From: Rubrivivax sp.
GTDB lineage: Bacteria > Pseudomonadota > Gammaproteobacteria > Burkholderiales > Burkholderiaceae_C
NCBI GenBank assembly: GCA_030653385.1
Contig: JAURZM010000079.1
Location: 124,001 to 188,000, forward strand
DNA: 64,000 bases
Reading direction: 5' to 3'
In this document: positions 1-9,005 of the stretch, in pieces
Numbering within the stretch: position 1 is the stretch's first letter
Layout: each line of letters opens with the position of its first letter
Position numbers and translations under genes: made by a program
Notes under the pieces: generated by a model
The model's database searches: none
What the model was told of the DNA's origin: nothing
The model's input: the letters and a program-made list of their open reading frames with translations, nothing else

Positions 1-403
1 CCTGTTCCAGCACCGCCTGCGGGTGTACTGGGAAGACACCGACGCCGGTGGTGTGGTGTTCTACGCCAACTACCTGAAATTCTTCGAACGTGCACGCACC
101 GAGTGGCTGCGTGCGCTGGGTGTCGGCCAGCAGGCGCTGCGCGAGGCCACCGGTGCCATCTTCGTCGTCACCGACACGGCCGTGCGTTACCGTGCACCGG
201 CGCGGCTGGACGACGAACTGCTGATCACGGTGGCGCTGCGTTCGCGCGGCACGGCATCGATGACCATCGTGCAGCAGGCCTGGCGCGATGTGGTGGGCCA
301 AGGCACGCTGCTGGCCGAAGGCGAGATCCGCATCGGCTGCGTGGACCACGGAACCTTCCGCCCGCGCCGAATCCCGACTGAAGTGACACGGAACATGAAA
401 TGA
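1..403 (+). CDS. ybgC: YbgC-type acyl-CoA thioesterase, 5' end cut by window
   Basis: Hot-dog-fold thioesterase of the YbgC family, a small cytosolic acyl-CoA hydrolase usually encoded first in tol-pal operons. The frame is open from base 2, so the true start lies before the window; the GTG at 23 falls inside the conserved motif and is probably not the start. The hallmark WEDTDAGGVVFYANYLKF, with the catalytic Asp, is followed by FERARTEWLR. The histidine found in the E. coli protein near this motif is tyrosine here, a change I recall as common in betaproteobacteria. tolQ follows after a repeat element that fills the intergenic space. TGA stop at 401-403. Confidence 0.93.
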   Translation, partial: LFQHRLRVYWEDTDAGGVVFYANYLKFFERARTEWLRALGVGQQALREATGAIFVVTDTAVRYRAPARLDDELLITVALRSRGTASMTIVQQAWRDVVGQGTLLAEGEIRIGCVDHGTFRPRRIPTEVTRNMK

Positions 404-408
404 AACGA

Positions 409-481
409 CCCCAAGCTCACTTCGTTCGCTGCCCCCGAGGGGCGCGTCAGTGCCTTCGGGCGGCCGGGCGTCGCTGACATG
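409..481 (+). repeat. CCCCAAGCTC intergenic element, copy 1 (tail A)
   Basis: A GC-rich element that begins 5 bases after the ybgC stop and runs into the tolQ start codon. The head is CCCCAAGCTC followed by a CCCCCGAGGGG palindrome. The tail contains GCCTTCGGGCGGCC and ends GTCGCTGACATG, whose ATG is the tolQ start. It matches the element at 1203-1275 almost base for base. It leaves tolQ with no recognisable Shine-Dalgarno sequence. Confidence 0.85.
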
Positions 482-1192
482 ACCCAAGACATGTCGATCA
501 CCGCGCTCATCCTGCAGGCCAGCCTGGTGGTGCAGCTGGTCATGGCCGGGCTGATGGTCACGTCGCTGGCCAGCTGGACCGTCATCTTCGGCAAGCTCTT
601 CGGCCTGCGCCGGGTGCGGGCCAGCAACGACGAGTTCGAACGTGAATTCTGGTCCGGCCGCAGCCTGACCGATCTGAACACCGCCGTCGGCCAGAAGACA
701 AACAGCGCGCCGATGGAACGCATCTTTGCCAGCGGCATGCGCGAGTTCCTGAAACTGCGCGAAAAGCGGCTGGACTCGGTCGTGCAGCTTGATGGCGCAC
801 GGCGTGCCATGCGCGCCAGCTACCAGCGTGAAATGGACGTCATCGAAAGCCACCTCAGCTTCCTGGCCAGCGTGGGTTCGGTCAGCCCCTACGTGGGCCT
901 GTTCGGCACCGTGTGGGGCATCATGCACGCGTTTGTGGGCCTGTCGAACATGACGCAGGTCACGCTGGCCACCGTGGCGCCGGGCATCGCCGAAGCGCTG
1001 GTGGCCACCGCCATCGGCCTGTTTGCCGCCATCCCGGCAGTGGTGGCCTACAACCGCTTTGCGCGCGACATCGACCGCATCGCGATCCAGCTGGAGACCT
1101 TCATCGAAGAGTTCTCCAACATCCTGCAGCGCAATGCCGGGCAATCCGGTGCCACGACGACTTACGCCGGTCAGCCGGCAGGCAACCGCTGA
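479..1192 (+). CDS. tolQ: TolQ, inner-membrane proton channel subunit
   Basis: TolQ is the three-helix inner-membrane protein that, with TolR, uses the proton motive force to energise TolA for outer-membrane constriction during division. At 237 residues it has the usual length. An N-terminal hydrophobic segment (about residues 10-35) is followed by a cytoplasmic loop and two C-terminal membrane helices, the first around SVGSVSPYVGLFGTVWGIM and the second around EALVATAIGLFAAIPAV, both classic ExbB/TolQ motifs. The ATG at 479 is the last codon of a repeat element with no clear ribosome-binding site. An in-frame ATG at 491 is an alternative start. It lies between ybgC and tolR in the standard order. 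Confidence 0.96.
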   Translation: MTQDMSITALILQASLVVQLVMAGLMVTSLASWTVIFGKLFGLRRVRASNDEFEREFWSGRSLTDLNTAVGQKTNSAPMERIFASGMREFLKLREKRLDSVVQLDGARRAMRASYQREMDVIESHLSFLASVGSVSPYVGLFGTVWGIMHAFVGLSNMTQVTLATVAPGIAEALVATAIGLFAAIPAVVAYNRFARDIDRIAIQLETFIEEFSNILQRNAGQSGATTTYAGQPAGNR

Positions 1193-1202
1193 GATGAATC
1201 TG

Positions 1203-1272
1203 CCCCAGGCTCACTTCGTTCGCGGCCCCAGGGGGGCGCGTCAGCGCCTTCGGGCGGCCGTGCGTCGCTGAC

Positions 1273-1275
<3 letters not shown>
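1203..1275 (+). repeat. CCCCAAGCTC intergenic element, copy 2 (tail A)
   Basis: Near-identical copy of the element at 409-481, beginning about 10 bases after the tolQ stop and ending with the tolR start codon (1273-1275). The head reads CCCCAGGCTC (one change). The palindrome region, the GCCTTCGGGCGGCC core and the GTCGCTGACATG end are retained. Confidence 0.85.
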
Positions 1276-1698
<423 letters not shown>

Positions 1699-1716
1699 CG
1701 CGCGTACCCGCAGCCT

Positions 1717-2586
1717 GTGAGCACCGTCACCCTGCAACACGACAAGCTGCTGCCCCAGCCCGTGGGCGGCAACGCACCCGGCGCGGTGATGGCGCTGGCA
1801 GCCCATGCCGCGCTGCTGCTGGCGCTGACGGTGGGCGTGGACTGGCGCACACACGCACCCGACGTGGTCAGCGCCGAGCTGTGGGCCAGCGTGCCGCAGT
1901 CGGCTGCACCACCACCGGTCGAAGCACCTGCCCCAACCCCAGCACCGGCACCGGCACCCGTGCCTGCCCCGTCCCCACCACCCCCGCCGGTGGCGCGTGC
2001 CGAGCCGCCACCGCCGGCACCCGACATCACCGTGGAGCGGGAAAGAGAACGAAAAAAGACCGAGGCCGAACGCAAGCTGGCCGAAGCCGAGGCCTTGAAG
2101 AAAAAGCTCGAAGCCGACAAGCAAAAGCTCGAAGACGAGCGCAAGAAGCGCGAACAACAGCAAGCCCAGCGGGAAGCCGCGCAGAAGGCCGCGGCGCAAG
2201 CCGAAGACGAGCGCCTGGCGCAACAGCGCGAGGAAAACCTGCGCCGCATGATGGGCCAGGCCGGCACCACGCCGGGCACCACGGGCAGCACCGGCAGCGC
2301 GGCGCAGAACGCCTCGCCCTCAGCCGCCTACGCCGGCCGGGTGAAGGCTGCGGTGCGGCCGAACATCGTGTTCACCGGCATGGCCGAGTTCAACGCCGCG
2401 GCCGAGGTCGAGGTCACGGCGGCACCGGGCGGCAGCATCATTTCCCGCCGCCTCATCAAGAGCAGCGGCTACAAGGACTGGGACGAAGCCGTGCTGCGTG
2501 CCATCGACAAGACACGCGCGCTGCCCCGCGACAACGACGGCCGCGTGCCTTCGACGCTGATCATCGCCTTCAGGCCGAACGATTGA
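1717..2586 (+). CDS. tolA: TolA, trans-periplasmic linker of the Tol system
   Basis: TolA spans the periplasm and links the TolQR motor to outer-membrane Pal and TolB. The 289-residue protein shows the expected three domains: a short cytoplasmic start and membrane helix (about residues 20-42), a proline-rich then Lys/Glu/Ala-rich helical region (about 60-180), and a C-terminal TonB-like domain from about residue 200 (AYAGRVKAAVRPNIVF to STLIIAF). The start is GTG at 1717. The 3' end overlaps the convergent flavoprotein gene by 17 bases. The usual downstream tolB, pal and cpoB are not here. Confidence 0.93.
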   Translation: MSTVTLQHDKLLPQPVGGNAPGAVMALAAHAALLLALTVGVDWRTHAPDVVSAELWASVPQSAAPPPVEAPAPTPAPAPAPVPAPSPPPPPVARAEPPPPAPDITVERERERKKTEAERKLAEAEALKKKLEADKQKLEDERKKREQQQAQREAAQKAAAQAEDERLAQQREENLRRMMGQAGTTPGTTGSTGSAAQNASPSAAYAGRVKAAVRPNIVFTGMAEFNAAAEVEVTAAPGGSIISRRLIKSSGYKDWDEAVLRAIDKTRALPRDNDGRVPSTLIIAFRPND

Positions 2587-3715
2587 GCTCCGCTGCCGGC
2601 GGCAAGGCCGGCAGGCTGTAGCGCTGCACGAACTGACGGTCGATGCGGTCTTTCCACCACCAGGCCCAGCGGCCTTGCGCGGCCCAGTTGCCCCAGGACA
2701 CGATGGCGTGTTTGTCGCCGCACGAGATCAGGTTGAGCGTGCGTGCCTGCGGCCGGTGCGGCTGCAGCGTGCCCCCAGCCACGAAACGCCGCAGGTTCAG
2801 CGCCAGCGCCGGGCCAGCGCGCACCGCATAGACACCGCTCTTGGCATGCGGCATGTCGCTGCGACTGGCCACGTCGCCAGCCGCAAACACCTCTTTGTGT
2901 GATGCACTCTGCAGCATCGGCCCGGTGACGATGAAACCGCGCTCGTCCAGCGTCAGGCCGCTGCCCGCCAGCCAGGCCGGCGCTTCGGCGCCCGTGGCCA
3001 GCACCGGCGCGTCGCAGGCCAGCCGTGCACCGCTGCCCAGCACCAGCGTGCCAGGCAGCAGTTGCTGGCAGGTGTCGCGGAAGACGGTGACGTGGTGGCG
3101 CTCGAGCGCGGCTTTGGCATGCCGCATCACCCCGGGTGCATAACCTTCCAGTGGATTGCCCCCGCCGGTCACCAGGGCAATGCGGGCGCGTTCTTCGCCA
3201 CCGCCCGACAGACGGTGCTGCAGCGCCAGGGCCAGCTCGACACCGGCTGCGCCACCGCCCACCACCACCACGTCCAGCACCCGCCGTGCGGCCAGGTCGA
3301 GCAGGCCATCGAGCAGGCGCACGAAATGTTCGATGGGTCGAACGAAGAGGCCATGTTCACGCGCACCGGGCAGGCGGTCGCGGTCCATCACGGCGCCGGT
3401 GTCGACCGACAGCACCTCGTATCCCGCCACCCGGCCATCAGCCAGCGTGACCTTGCGCGCGTCGCTGTCCAGGGCCACCGCCGAGCCTTCGATGAAGTGC
3501 ACGCCCGCCGCGGCAGCCAGCGGCTGCAGTGCAATGGCGCACGAATCCACGTGGTAGTGGCCGGCCACCAGGCCCGGCACCATGCCCGAGTACATCTGGC
3601 GCGCATAGGGCGTGACCAGCGCCACCTCGGCACCCACCAGCGGTTCCCGGGCCAGGGCCTGCAGCACATGCACGTGGGCGTGGCCACCGCCGAGCAGCAA
3701 GACACGTTTTTTCAT
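2570..3715 (-). CDS. FAD/NAD(P)-dependent oxidoreductase of the SelD-associated type
   Basis: A 381-residue flavoprotein resembling the NDH-2-like family often encoded next to, or fused with, selenophosphate synthetase SelD. The N-terminal Rossmann motif is VLLLGGGHAHVHVLQAL, followed by the family signature ARQMYSGMVPG. A second nucleotide-binding motif, VVVVGGGAAGVELALAL, lies near residue 150, and AAGDVA marks the C-terminal FAD contact. No selD or tRNA selenouridine gene is visible nearby, so the electron acceptor is unknown. It is convergent with tolA and overlaps it by 17 bases. A generic NADH dehydrogenase role is also possible. Confidence 0.8.
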   Translation of the reverse strand: MKKRVLLLGGGHAHVHVLQALAREPLVGAEVALVTPYARQMYSGMVPGLVAGHYHVDSCAIALQPLAAAAGVHFIEGSAVALDSDARKVTLADGRVAGYEVLSVDTGAVMDRDRLPGAREHGLFVRPIEHFVRLLDGLLDLAARRVLDVVVVGGGAAGVELALALQHRLSGGGEERARIALVTGGGNPLEGYAPGVMRHAKAALERHHVTVFRDTCQQLLPGTLVLGSGARLACDAPVLATGAEAPAWLAGSGLTLDERGFIVTGPMLQSASHKEVFAAGDVASRSDMPHAKSGVYAVRAGPALALNLRRFVAGGTLQPHRPQARTLNLISCGDKHAIVSWGNWAAQGRWAWWWKDRIDRQFVQRYSLPALPPAAELNRSA

Positions 3716-3752
3716 CGGCTCGGAGTCTGCACCTGCGTAGAACGGCAGCGCC

Positions 3753-4484
3753 TCAAGGCTCGCCGCGCAGAGCGCTCACGTGGGCCAGCGAAGCACCGCC
3801 GGTGTTGTCGGCGTCGCCCGAGACGATGAGGGCGGTGACCGGCGGCAGCACCGGGCTCTCGTCACCAAAGGCACGTTGGAAGTCGGCCGCCACGTCGCGG
3901 CTTTCTTCGAACCAGGTGGAAGATGAGTCTTCCATGCTTCGAAGCACGATGTAGCGCACGCGCCGGGTGTAGGGGTTCGGCAGCAGTTCACCCTTGACCG
4001 GTGCGGCGGCCCAGACCCAGCACAAGGTGGCCGCCGGCAACGGCTCGCCGGTGCGGCTGCGCGCCAGCCGCAGCAGTTGCCTCTCGACGAAGGGCACTCG
4101 GTCGGCGGCCAGGTCGAAGCTCAAACACACCTTGAGCGGCAGGTCGTCGCCGGCCTTGGTGCGTGGGTCGCTGGCCGGGTTGGGCTGCTGCACACGCCAG
4201 GACCATTTCAGCAGCCGTGGTGCGGCGGCGGCAGGTTTCACCTCGTGCACCAGATTGCCGTAACTGGCCTGCGCCTGCACCCGCAGCGCTTCGCGGCCGT
4301 CCACGGTCTCGACGCTGTACTGCGTGAACGGCAGGGTCTGCTGAGGCAGGTTCACCGGCCGCCAGCCAGGCCCGATGGCACCGGCCTGCACCAAGGGCGG
4401 AAAGGCGGCGGTTGGCGCAGCAGCTGCCGCCGCCAGGCAGGTCACCGCTACACGATGCGCCACGCGCATGAACACGCGGCTCAC
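3753..4484 (-). CDS. DUF3047 domain protein, probably exported
   Basis: A 243-residue protein matching the DUF3047 family, whose role is unknown. A short charged start and hydrophobic, alanine-rich stretch (about residues 12-28) look like a signal peptide. The family landmarks LKWSWRV, DDLPLKVCLSFD, TLCWVWA and a C-terminal SGDADNTGG segment are present. The start is GTG at 4484, overlapping the TGA of the upstream reductase gene (GTGA), so the two are probably translationally coupled; an ATG five codons later is an alternative. Coupling to a membrane reductase hints at an envelope role, but no reaction can be assigned. Confidence 0.75.
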   Translation of the reverse strand: MSRVFMRVAHRVAVTCLAAAAAAPTAAFPPLVQAGAIGPGWRPVNLPQQTLPFTQYSVETVDGREALRVQAQASYGNLVHEVKPAAAAPRLLKWSWRVQQPNPASDPRTKAGDDLPLKVCLSFDLAADRVPFVERQLLRLARSRTGEPLPAATLCWVWAAAPVKGELLPNPYTRRVRYIVLRSMEDSSSTWFEESRDVAADFQRAFGDESPVLPPVTALIVSGDADNTGGASLAHVSALRGEP

Positions 4485-6631
4485 CCGCGCCGCCAGTCAT
4501 GGAAACGTTCCACCCAGCGCAGCAGGCCGTGTGGCTGGTGTGCACGCTTCCATTCGCCAGCGGCGAACTTGTTGGCCTCGGCCATGGTCGGGTAGGTGTG
4601 GATGGTGCCCAGGATCTTGTTCAACCCCAGGCCGTGTTTCATGGCCAGCACGTATTCGGCCAGCAGGTCGCCGGCGTGCGCGCCGACGATGGTCACGCCC
4701 AGGATCTTGTCCTTGCCCGGCACCGTGAGCACCTTGACCCAGCCGTGTGCCGCGCTGTCGGCAACGGCCCGGTCGAGATCGTCAATGCCGTAACGCGTGA
4801 CCTCGAAAGCCACGCCCTTTTCGCGCGCTTCCTGCTCGTTCAGGCCCACCCGCGCCACCTCGGGGTCGATGAAAGTGGCCCATGGAATCACCGAGTAGTC
4901 GGCCTTGAACTTCTTGAAGCTGCCGAAGAGCCCGTTGACCGCGGCATACCAGGCCTGGTGCGCGGCCGTGTGCGTGAACTGGAAGGGCCCGGCCACGTCG
5001 CCCGCGGCCAGGATGTTGGGGAAGATGGTCTGCAGGTACTCGTCGGTCAGCACCGTGCGCTGCACCGGGATGCCCAGCTCTTCGAGCCCGAAACCCTGCA
5101 GGCGCGCGACGCGGCCCACCGCGCACAGCAGCACGTCGAAGGGGATGCGTTTTTCCGCACCGGCCGCTTCGACGACGATGAACTTCTCGTCGCCGACCTT
5201 TTCACAACGCAGCGCCTTGTGCTGCGTCAGCACCTGCACCCCATCGGCTTCCAGCGCCTGTTGCGCATAGGCCGACACGTCTTCGTCCTCGCGTCCCATG
5301 AGGCGCGGTGCCATCTCCACCTGCGTGACCTGGGAACCCAGGCGCGCAAAGCTCTGTGCGAGCTCGCAGCCGATGGGGCCACCGCCCAGCACCACCAGGC
5401 GCCTGGGTTGCTCACGCAGGCCCCACAGCGTGTCGCTGGTCAGGTAGCCCACTTCGTCGATGCCCGGCAAGGGCGGCACAAAGGGCCGCGCACCGGTGGC
5501 GATGACGATGGCACGTGTGGACAGCACCTGCACCCGTCCGTCGTCGTGGGTGATCTGCACATGCCACGGGTCCAGGATCTTGGCGGTACCGATCTGTGCA
5601 TCCACCCCCAGGCCGCGGTAACGTTCGACCGAATCGTGCGGTTCGATTTCCTTGACGACGTGGGCGATGCGGTCCATCACCTGCGCGAAGTCCAGCGTGT
5701 AGCTGGCGCTGTTGATGCCGTAGTCGGCGCTGTGTTGCATCTGGCGCGCCAGCGTGGCGGTCTTGATCAGCGCCTTGCTGGGCACACAGCCGTAGTTCAG
5801 GCAGTCGCCGCCCATCTTGTGGCTTTCCACCAGCGTGACCTTGGCCTTCACCGCCGCGGCGATGTAGCTGGTAACCAGGCCGGCCGCCCCCGCGCCGATG
5901 ACCACCATGTTGCGGTCGTATCTATGGGGTCTTTTGTCGGCCCAGGGTGCGTACACCCGCCGCGCCTTGATGCCGTCGATGAGCCTTTTGGCCAGCAGCG
6001 GAAACACCCCCAGCAGCACCAACGCCGCGGCCAGCCCGGGGCTGACGATGTCTTTCGGCGAAGCGATCTGCCCCAGCTGCGTGCCCGCGTACACATAAAC
6101 CAGCGTGCCGGCCAGCATGCCCAGCTGGCTGACGCCGTAGAAGGTGGCGGCCTTCATCTTCGTCAGGCCCATCAGCAGGTTGATGACGAAGAAGGGGAAC
6201 ACCGGCACCAGGCGCAGCGTGAAGAGGTAGAAGGCCCCTTCACGTTCGATGCCCTTGTCGATGTCGGCCAGTCGCGCGCCGAAGCGGTCTTTCACGCTGT
6301 CGCGCAGCACATAACGCGCCGACAGCATGGCCAGCGTGGCGCCCAGGCTGGAGGCAAAGGACACGATCACCGTGCCCACCAGCAAGCCGAACACCGCCCC
6401 CGCCAGCAGCGTGAGGATGGCAGCCCCCGGCAGCGACAGCGCGGTCACCACCACATAGGTCAGAAAAAAGGCGCCCGCCACCAGCAGCGGCCAGGCCGCG
6501 TACAGCGCAGCAAAGTCTGCCTGGGCGCCCTTGATGTAGTCCAGGCTGAAAAAACGCCCCAGGTCCAGCACGAAAAAGACCAGCACCGCAGCGCCCAGGC
6601 CCAACAGCAGCAACAGTTTTTTCTTGTTCAT
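4481..6631 (-). CDS. TVP38/TMEM64 membrane domain fused to mercuric-reductase-like disulfide oxidoreductase
   Basis: A 716-residue fusion. Residues 1 to about 225 form a polytopic TVP38/DedA-like (VTT) membrane domain with the LVPVFPFFVINLLMG re-entrant motif. Residues from about 240 onward are a class I pyridine nucleotide-disulfide oxidoreductase: FAD motif VIGAGAAGLVTSYIAA, redox pair C277/C282 in GGDCLNYGCVPSKAL, NAD(P) motif LGGGPIGCELAQSFARLG, AAGDVAG, and a C-terminal HTYPTMAEA carrying the catalytic-base His. The heavy-metal-binding domain of true MerA and its C-terminal cysteine pair are missing, so mercury reduction is unlikely. It probably reduces a membrane or quinone-like substrate. 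DUF3047 follows with a 4-base overlap. Confidence 0.88.
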   Translation of the reverse strand: MNKKKLLLLLGLGAAVLVFFVLDLGRFFSLDYIKGAQADFAALYAAWPLLVAGAFFLTYVVVTALSLPGAAILTLLAGAVFGLLVGTVIVSFASSLGATLAMLSARYVLRDSVKDRFGARLADIDKGIEREGAFYLFTLRLVPVFPFFVINLLMGLTKMKAATFYGVSQLGMLAGTLVYVYAGTQLGQIASPKDIVSPGLAAALVLLGVFPLLAKRLIDGIKARRVYAPWADKRPHRYDRNMVVIGAGAAGLVTSYIAAAVKAKVTLVESHKMGGDCLNYGCVPSKALIKTATLARQMQHSADYGINSASYTLDFAQVMDRIAHVVKEIEPHDSVERYRGLGVDAQIGTAKILDPWHVQITHDDGRVQVLSTRAIVIATGARPFVPPLPGIDEVGYLTSDTLWGLREQPRRLVVLGGGPIGCELAQSFARLGSQVTQVEMAPRLMGREDEDVSAYAQQALEADGVQVLTQHKALRCEKVGDEKFIVVEAAGAEKRIPFDVLLCAVGRVARLQGFGLEELGIPVQRTVLTDEYLQTIFPNILAAGDVAGPFQFTHTAAHQAWYAAVNGLFGSFKKFKADYSVIPWATFIDPEVARVGLNEQEAREKGVAFEVTRYGIDDLDRAVADSAAHGWVKVLTVPGKDKILGVTIVGAHAGDLLAEYVLAMKHGLGLNKILGTIHTYPTMAEANKFAAGEWKRAHQPHGLLRWVERFHDWRRG

Positions 6632-6741
6632 TCAGTGGGCCCTCGCGTGCCCCGAGCAGTCGCGGCGGAGCCGCGCGACCTTACACCCGAAGCGTGAGGC
6701 GGCTCAGTGCGGTGGGCACAAGGCCCGGCCGGTGGTCCGGT

Positions 6742-7638
6742 TCACAGCCGGTCCTGGCCCGACACGTTCAGGCGCAGCTGCGTGGCCGGCACCAGTTCGC
6801 GACGGCCGCTGTCGTCCACGAAGCGCAGGCGCAAGGTGACCGCACCGGGTGACAGGGTCAGCGTGGTCTGCGTGGCGCCGTGGCTCAGGTCCACCACCTG
6901 AGGCGGCACACCTTCGCCGCGCAGCACCTCGAGCACGAAAAAACCCAGCCCGGCTCCGCCATGGCCCTTGGGGGCCACGCCAAAGCCGTCGGCGGCGAAG
7001 CGCAGGTTCACGGGGCTGATGACGGTTTCGCCCTCGCGCACATTGCTGAACACCGCCCGTTGGCCCTCGGGCCGCGGGCGCGAGATTTCGTCTTCGTACC
7101 ACTCGCGGCAACTGGCCTCGAAGTTGGCGCGCGTGACCCGCGCCGGAGTGGCCCGCGGTGGCCGCACCGTGATGCGGATTTCGGGGCTGAACACGAAATA
7201 CGGCCGGTGGTCGTGGTCGGCAAACAGCAGGCGCAGCCGGTGCGGGCCTGGTGGCAGCGCCAGCACGGCACCGGTCTGGCCCTTGCCGAAATGGCGATGG
7301 AAGTCGTTGAAGGGAATCTGGTCGCCCGGGTTGATGGGCAGCGACATGTCCACCAGCACGTGGTGGTGGCCGGCCTTGGGGTGCGGTTTTCCAGCCGGGA
7401 TGACCCCCATGCCGCGGATGGAAAAATCCACCCGGAAGGGCGAGTTCACGGTCTGGCCGTCGCGCAGGTTGGACACGTCCACCGCCGTGGGCTCGACGAG
7501 CCTGACGCGGGTGCGTTCACGGGTGAACTGCTGCCAGCACTCACGTTCGAGTTCGTCACTGGGCAAGGGTTCGGCAGCGGTGGCCAGGGCCAGCAGTGCC
7601 AGGCCCGCACTGACGGCGGCCTTGGCGAAGTTGCTCAT
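6742..7638 (-). CDS. DUF4399 domain protein with a second, degenerate repeat
   Basis: A 298-residue exported protein with a signal peptide ending near ALATAA. Residues about 45-160 are a DUF4399 domain, with AGHHHVLVD, the NDFHRHFGKGQTGAVLALPPG signature and a C-terminal ADHDH. Residues about 180-295 form a second domain of similar layout (VREGETVISPVNLRFAADGFGV, LSPGAVTLRLRFVDD) that has lost most of the histidines. The function is unknown; the histidine cluster in the first half could bind metal. It lies on the minus strand between the bufferin operon and the reductase fusion but is separated from both by more than 80 bases. Confidence 0.75.
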   Translation of the reverse strand: MSNFAKAAVSAGLALLALATAAEPLPSDELERECWQQFTRERTRVRLVEPTAVDVSNLRDGQTVNSPFRVDFSIRGMGVIPAGKPHPKAGHHHVLVDMSLPINPGDQIPFNDFHRHFGKGQTGAVLALPPGPHRLRLLFADHDHRPYFVFSPEIRITVRPPRATPARVTRANFEASCREWYEDEISRPRPEGQRAVFSNVREGETVISPVNLRFAADGFGVAPKGHGGAGLGFFVLEVLRGEGVPPQVVDLSHGATQTTLTLSPGAVTLRLRFVDDSGRRELVPATQLRLNVSGQDRL

Positions 7639-7725
7639 GTCGGCGGGTAGATCGGGTGATGGCGACAGGCGGCAGTGTGCCCGGTCTGCGCCCCGACGTG
7701 CATCCGCTTTAGGGATGGCGCGCGT

Positions 7726-8175
7726 TCAGCCCCAGCGCCGCTGCAGCAGCGTGTCCACCGACCAGCGCCCGGGGCCCCACAAGAGCAGGCCCAGCAAGAG
7801 GCTGCCCCAGAACTGGTGCTGCTGCAGCGCCGCCGGTGGCACCTCGGCCAGGCTGATGACGGCCACGACATTGACGACAAACAGCCCGAGGGCGGCAAAT
7901 CGCCCGGCCAGGCCCAGCACCAGCAGCACCGGCAGCACCAGTTCGCCCGCAGTGCCCGCGAAGGCGGCGACAGCCGGGGACAGCCAAGGCACCTGGTATT
8001 CGTCCTCGAACAGCGCCAGCGTGATCTCCCAGTCGCGAATCTTGCTCAGTCCGGCCAGGAAAAAGACCTGTGCAAGGTAGAGCCGGGCGGCCAACTGGGC
8101 AACTGGCTGCAGCAGTTCAAGCCACTGGGTGGTGCGCTGCACGGGTGCAGCCAGTCGACGGGCAAAGGTGTTCAT
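7726..8175 (-). CDS. bufD: DoxX family membrane protein of the bufferin operon
   Basis: A 149-residue, four-helix DoxX-family protein. Landmarks are ARLYLAQVFFLAGLSKI in helix 1, GTAGELVLPVLLVLGLAGR in the middle and QHQFWGSLLLGLLLWGPGRWS at the end. It is the last gene of the minus-strand bufA-bufB-bufC-doxX set, starting 26 bases after bufC. DoxX proteins are thought to influence redox balance at the membrane; in bufferin (gig) operons of Caulobacter the same gene closes the operon. The name bufD rests on that gene order. Confidence 0.83.
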   Translation of the reverse strand: MNTFARRLAAPVQRTTQWLELLQPVAQLAARLYLAQVFFLAGLSKIRDWEITLALFEDEYQVPWLSPAVAAFAGTAGELVLPVLLVLGLAGRFAALGLFVVNVVAVISLAEVPPAALQQHQFWGSLLLGLLLWGPGRWSVDTLLQRRWG

Positions 8176-8201
8176 GGGCTCTCTCGGTCAGGGTCTGGAC
8201 G

Positions 8202-9005
8202 TCACAGGGGCCGCACGCCGGCAAGCCAGCCGCGCGGCAGGTGGGCCAACAGCCAGGCCTCGAAACCGAAGTCGGTTTCCCGGGCCAAACCTTGCAAGGC
8301 CTGGCCGAGCGACTGCCCATGCAAGAGGGCTTGGGTGAAACGGGCGTCGGGTGCATCGAGAGCAGCCACCTGCACTTGCCAGCCGCTGCGCCAGACCAGG
8401 GCGGCCTCGGCCCGTCCCTGCGCAAAGGCTTCACGCACGACCGCAAAACGGTCGGCCGCTTGATCCTGCGCCGGGCGGTGCGCCAGCCAGATGCTGGCCA
8501 CCGGATGGGCCGACAGCAGCAGCGCCGTGCCCGGCATGGGCAGCAGGCAGACGGCGTCGGGGTCGTGCGCGGCCAGCTCGTGCAGCGCGATCAGGCCAGG
8601 CACCGCCTCGGGTTTGTCCTGCGCCGTCGTGGCCAGGTGCACGGCCCATTCGAGGCGGGCCACGTCGGGCAGGTAGGGTTCGTCGGCCAGGCCCTCGGTT
8701 TCCGCCAGGAAGGAGGCCAGGTGACCGCCCCAGGTGCCGATGTCACCCTGTGCGGGTGGATGCCGGTGCCACAGAGCACGTGCCAGGCCTGCGAAGGACG
8801 TCTCGCCCAGCAACTGCTGCACCGTGGGGTAGGCCGCCAACAGCGCACGCTCGGCCAAAGCGCCGGCATTGGCCTGGTAGGCCTGCAGGCCACGTGTGAA
8901 ACGCGGGCCGTCGCGGGTCCAGCCGGCCAACACGCCGGGGCGGGCGTCGCGCCACAGGGCGCGCAGCAGCATCTGCTGGCGCAGGGCTTCCTTGGCCACG
9001 GTCAT
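8202..9005 (-). CDS. bufC: BufC/HvfC-type DUF2063 partner of the MNIO enzyme
   Basis: A 267-residue DUF2063 protein, the usual partner of DUF692 enzymes. Its N-terminal segment YQANAGALAERALLAAYPTV and QLLGETSF is the family signature; the rest is a less conserved C-terminal domain. I place the start at the ATG at 9005, which overlaps the bufB stop (ATGA); an open frame continues upstream but only within bufB. DUF2063 proteins are believed to bring the bufferin precursor to the modifying enzyme. The 4-base overlap with bufB implies coupled synthesis, consistent with a complex. Confidence 0.87.
   Translation of the reverse strand: MTVAKEALRQQMLLRALWRDARPGVLAGWTRDGPRFTRGLQAYQANAGALAERALLAAYPTVQQLLGETSFAGLARALWHRHPPAQGDIGTWGGHLASFLAETEGLADEPYLPDVARLEWAVHLATTAQDKPEAVPGLIALHELAAHDPDAVCLLPMPGTALLLSAHPVASIWLAHRPAQDQAADRFAVVREAFAQGRAEAALVWRSGWQVQVAALDAPDARFTQALLHGQSLGQALQGLARETDFGFEAWLLAHLPRGWLAGVRPL

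Noticed and set aside
4481..6631. Calling the fusion a mercuric reductase
   Set aside because: The metal-binding N-terminal domain and C-terminal cysteine pair are absent, and no mer genes are near.
4499..6697. A 732-codon plus-strand frame antisense to the reductase fusion
   Set aside because: Composition typical of antisense frames and no domain; the minus strand holds both nucleotide-binding motifs and the redox cysteines.
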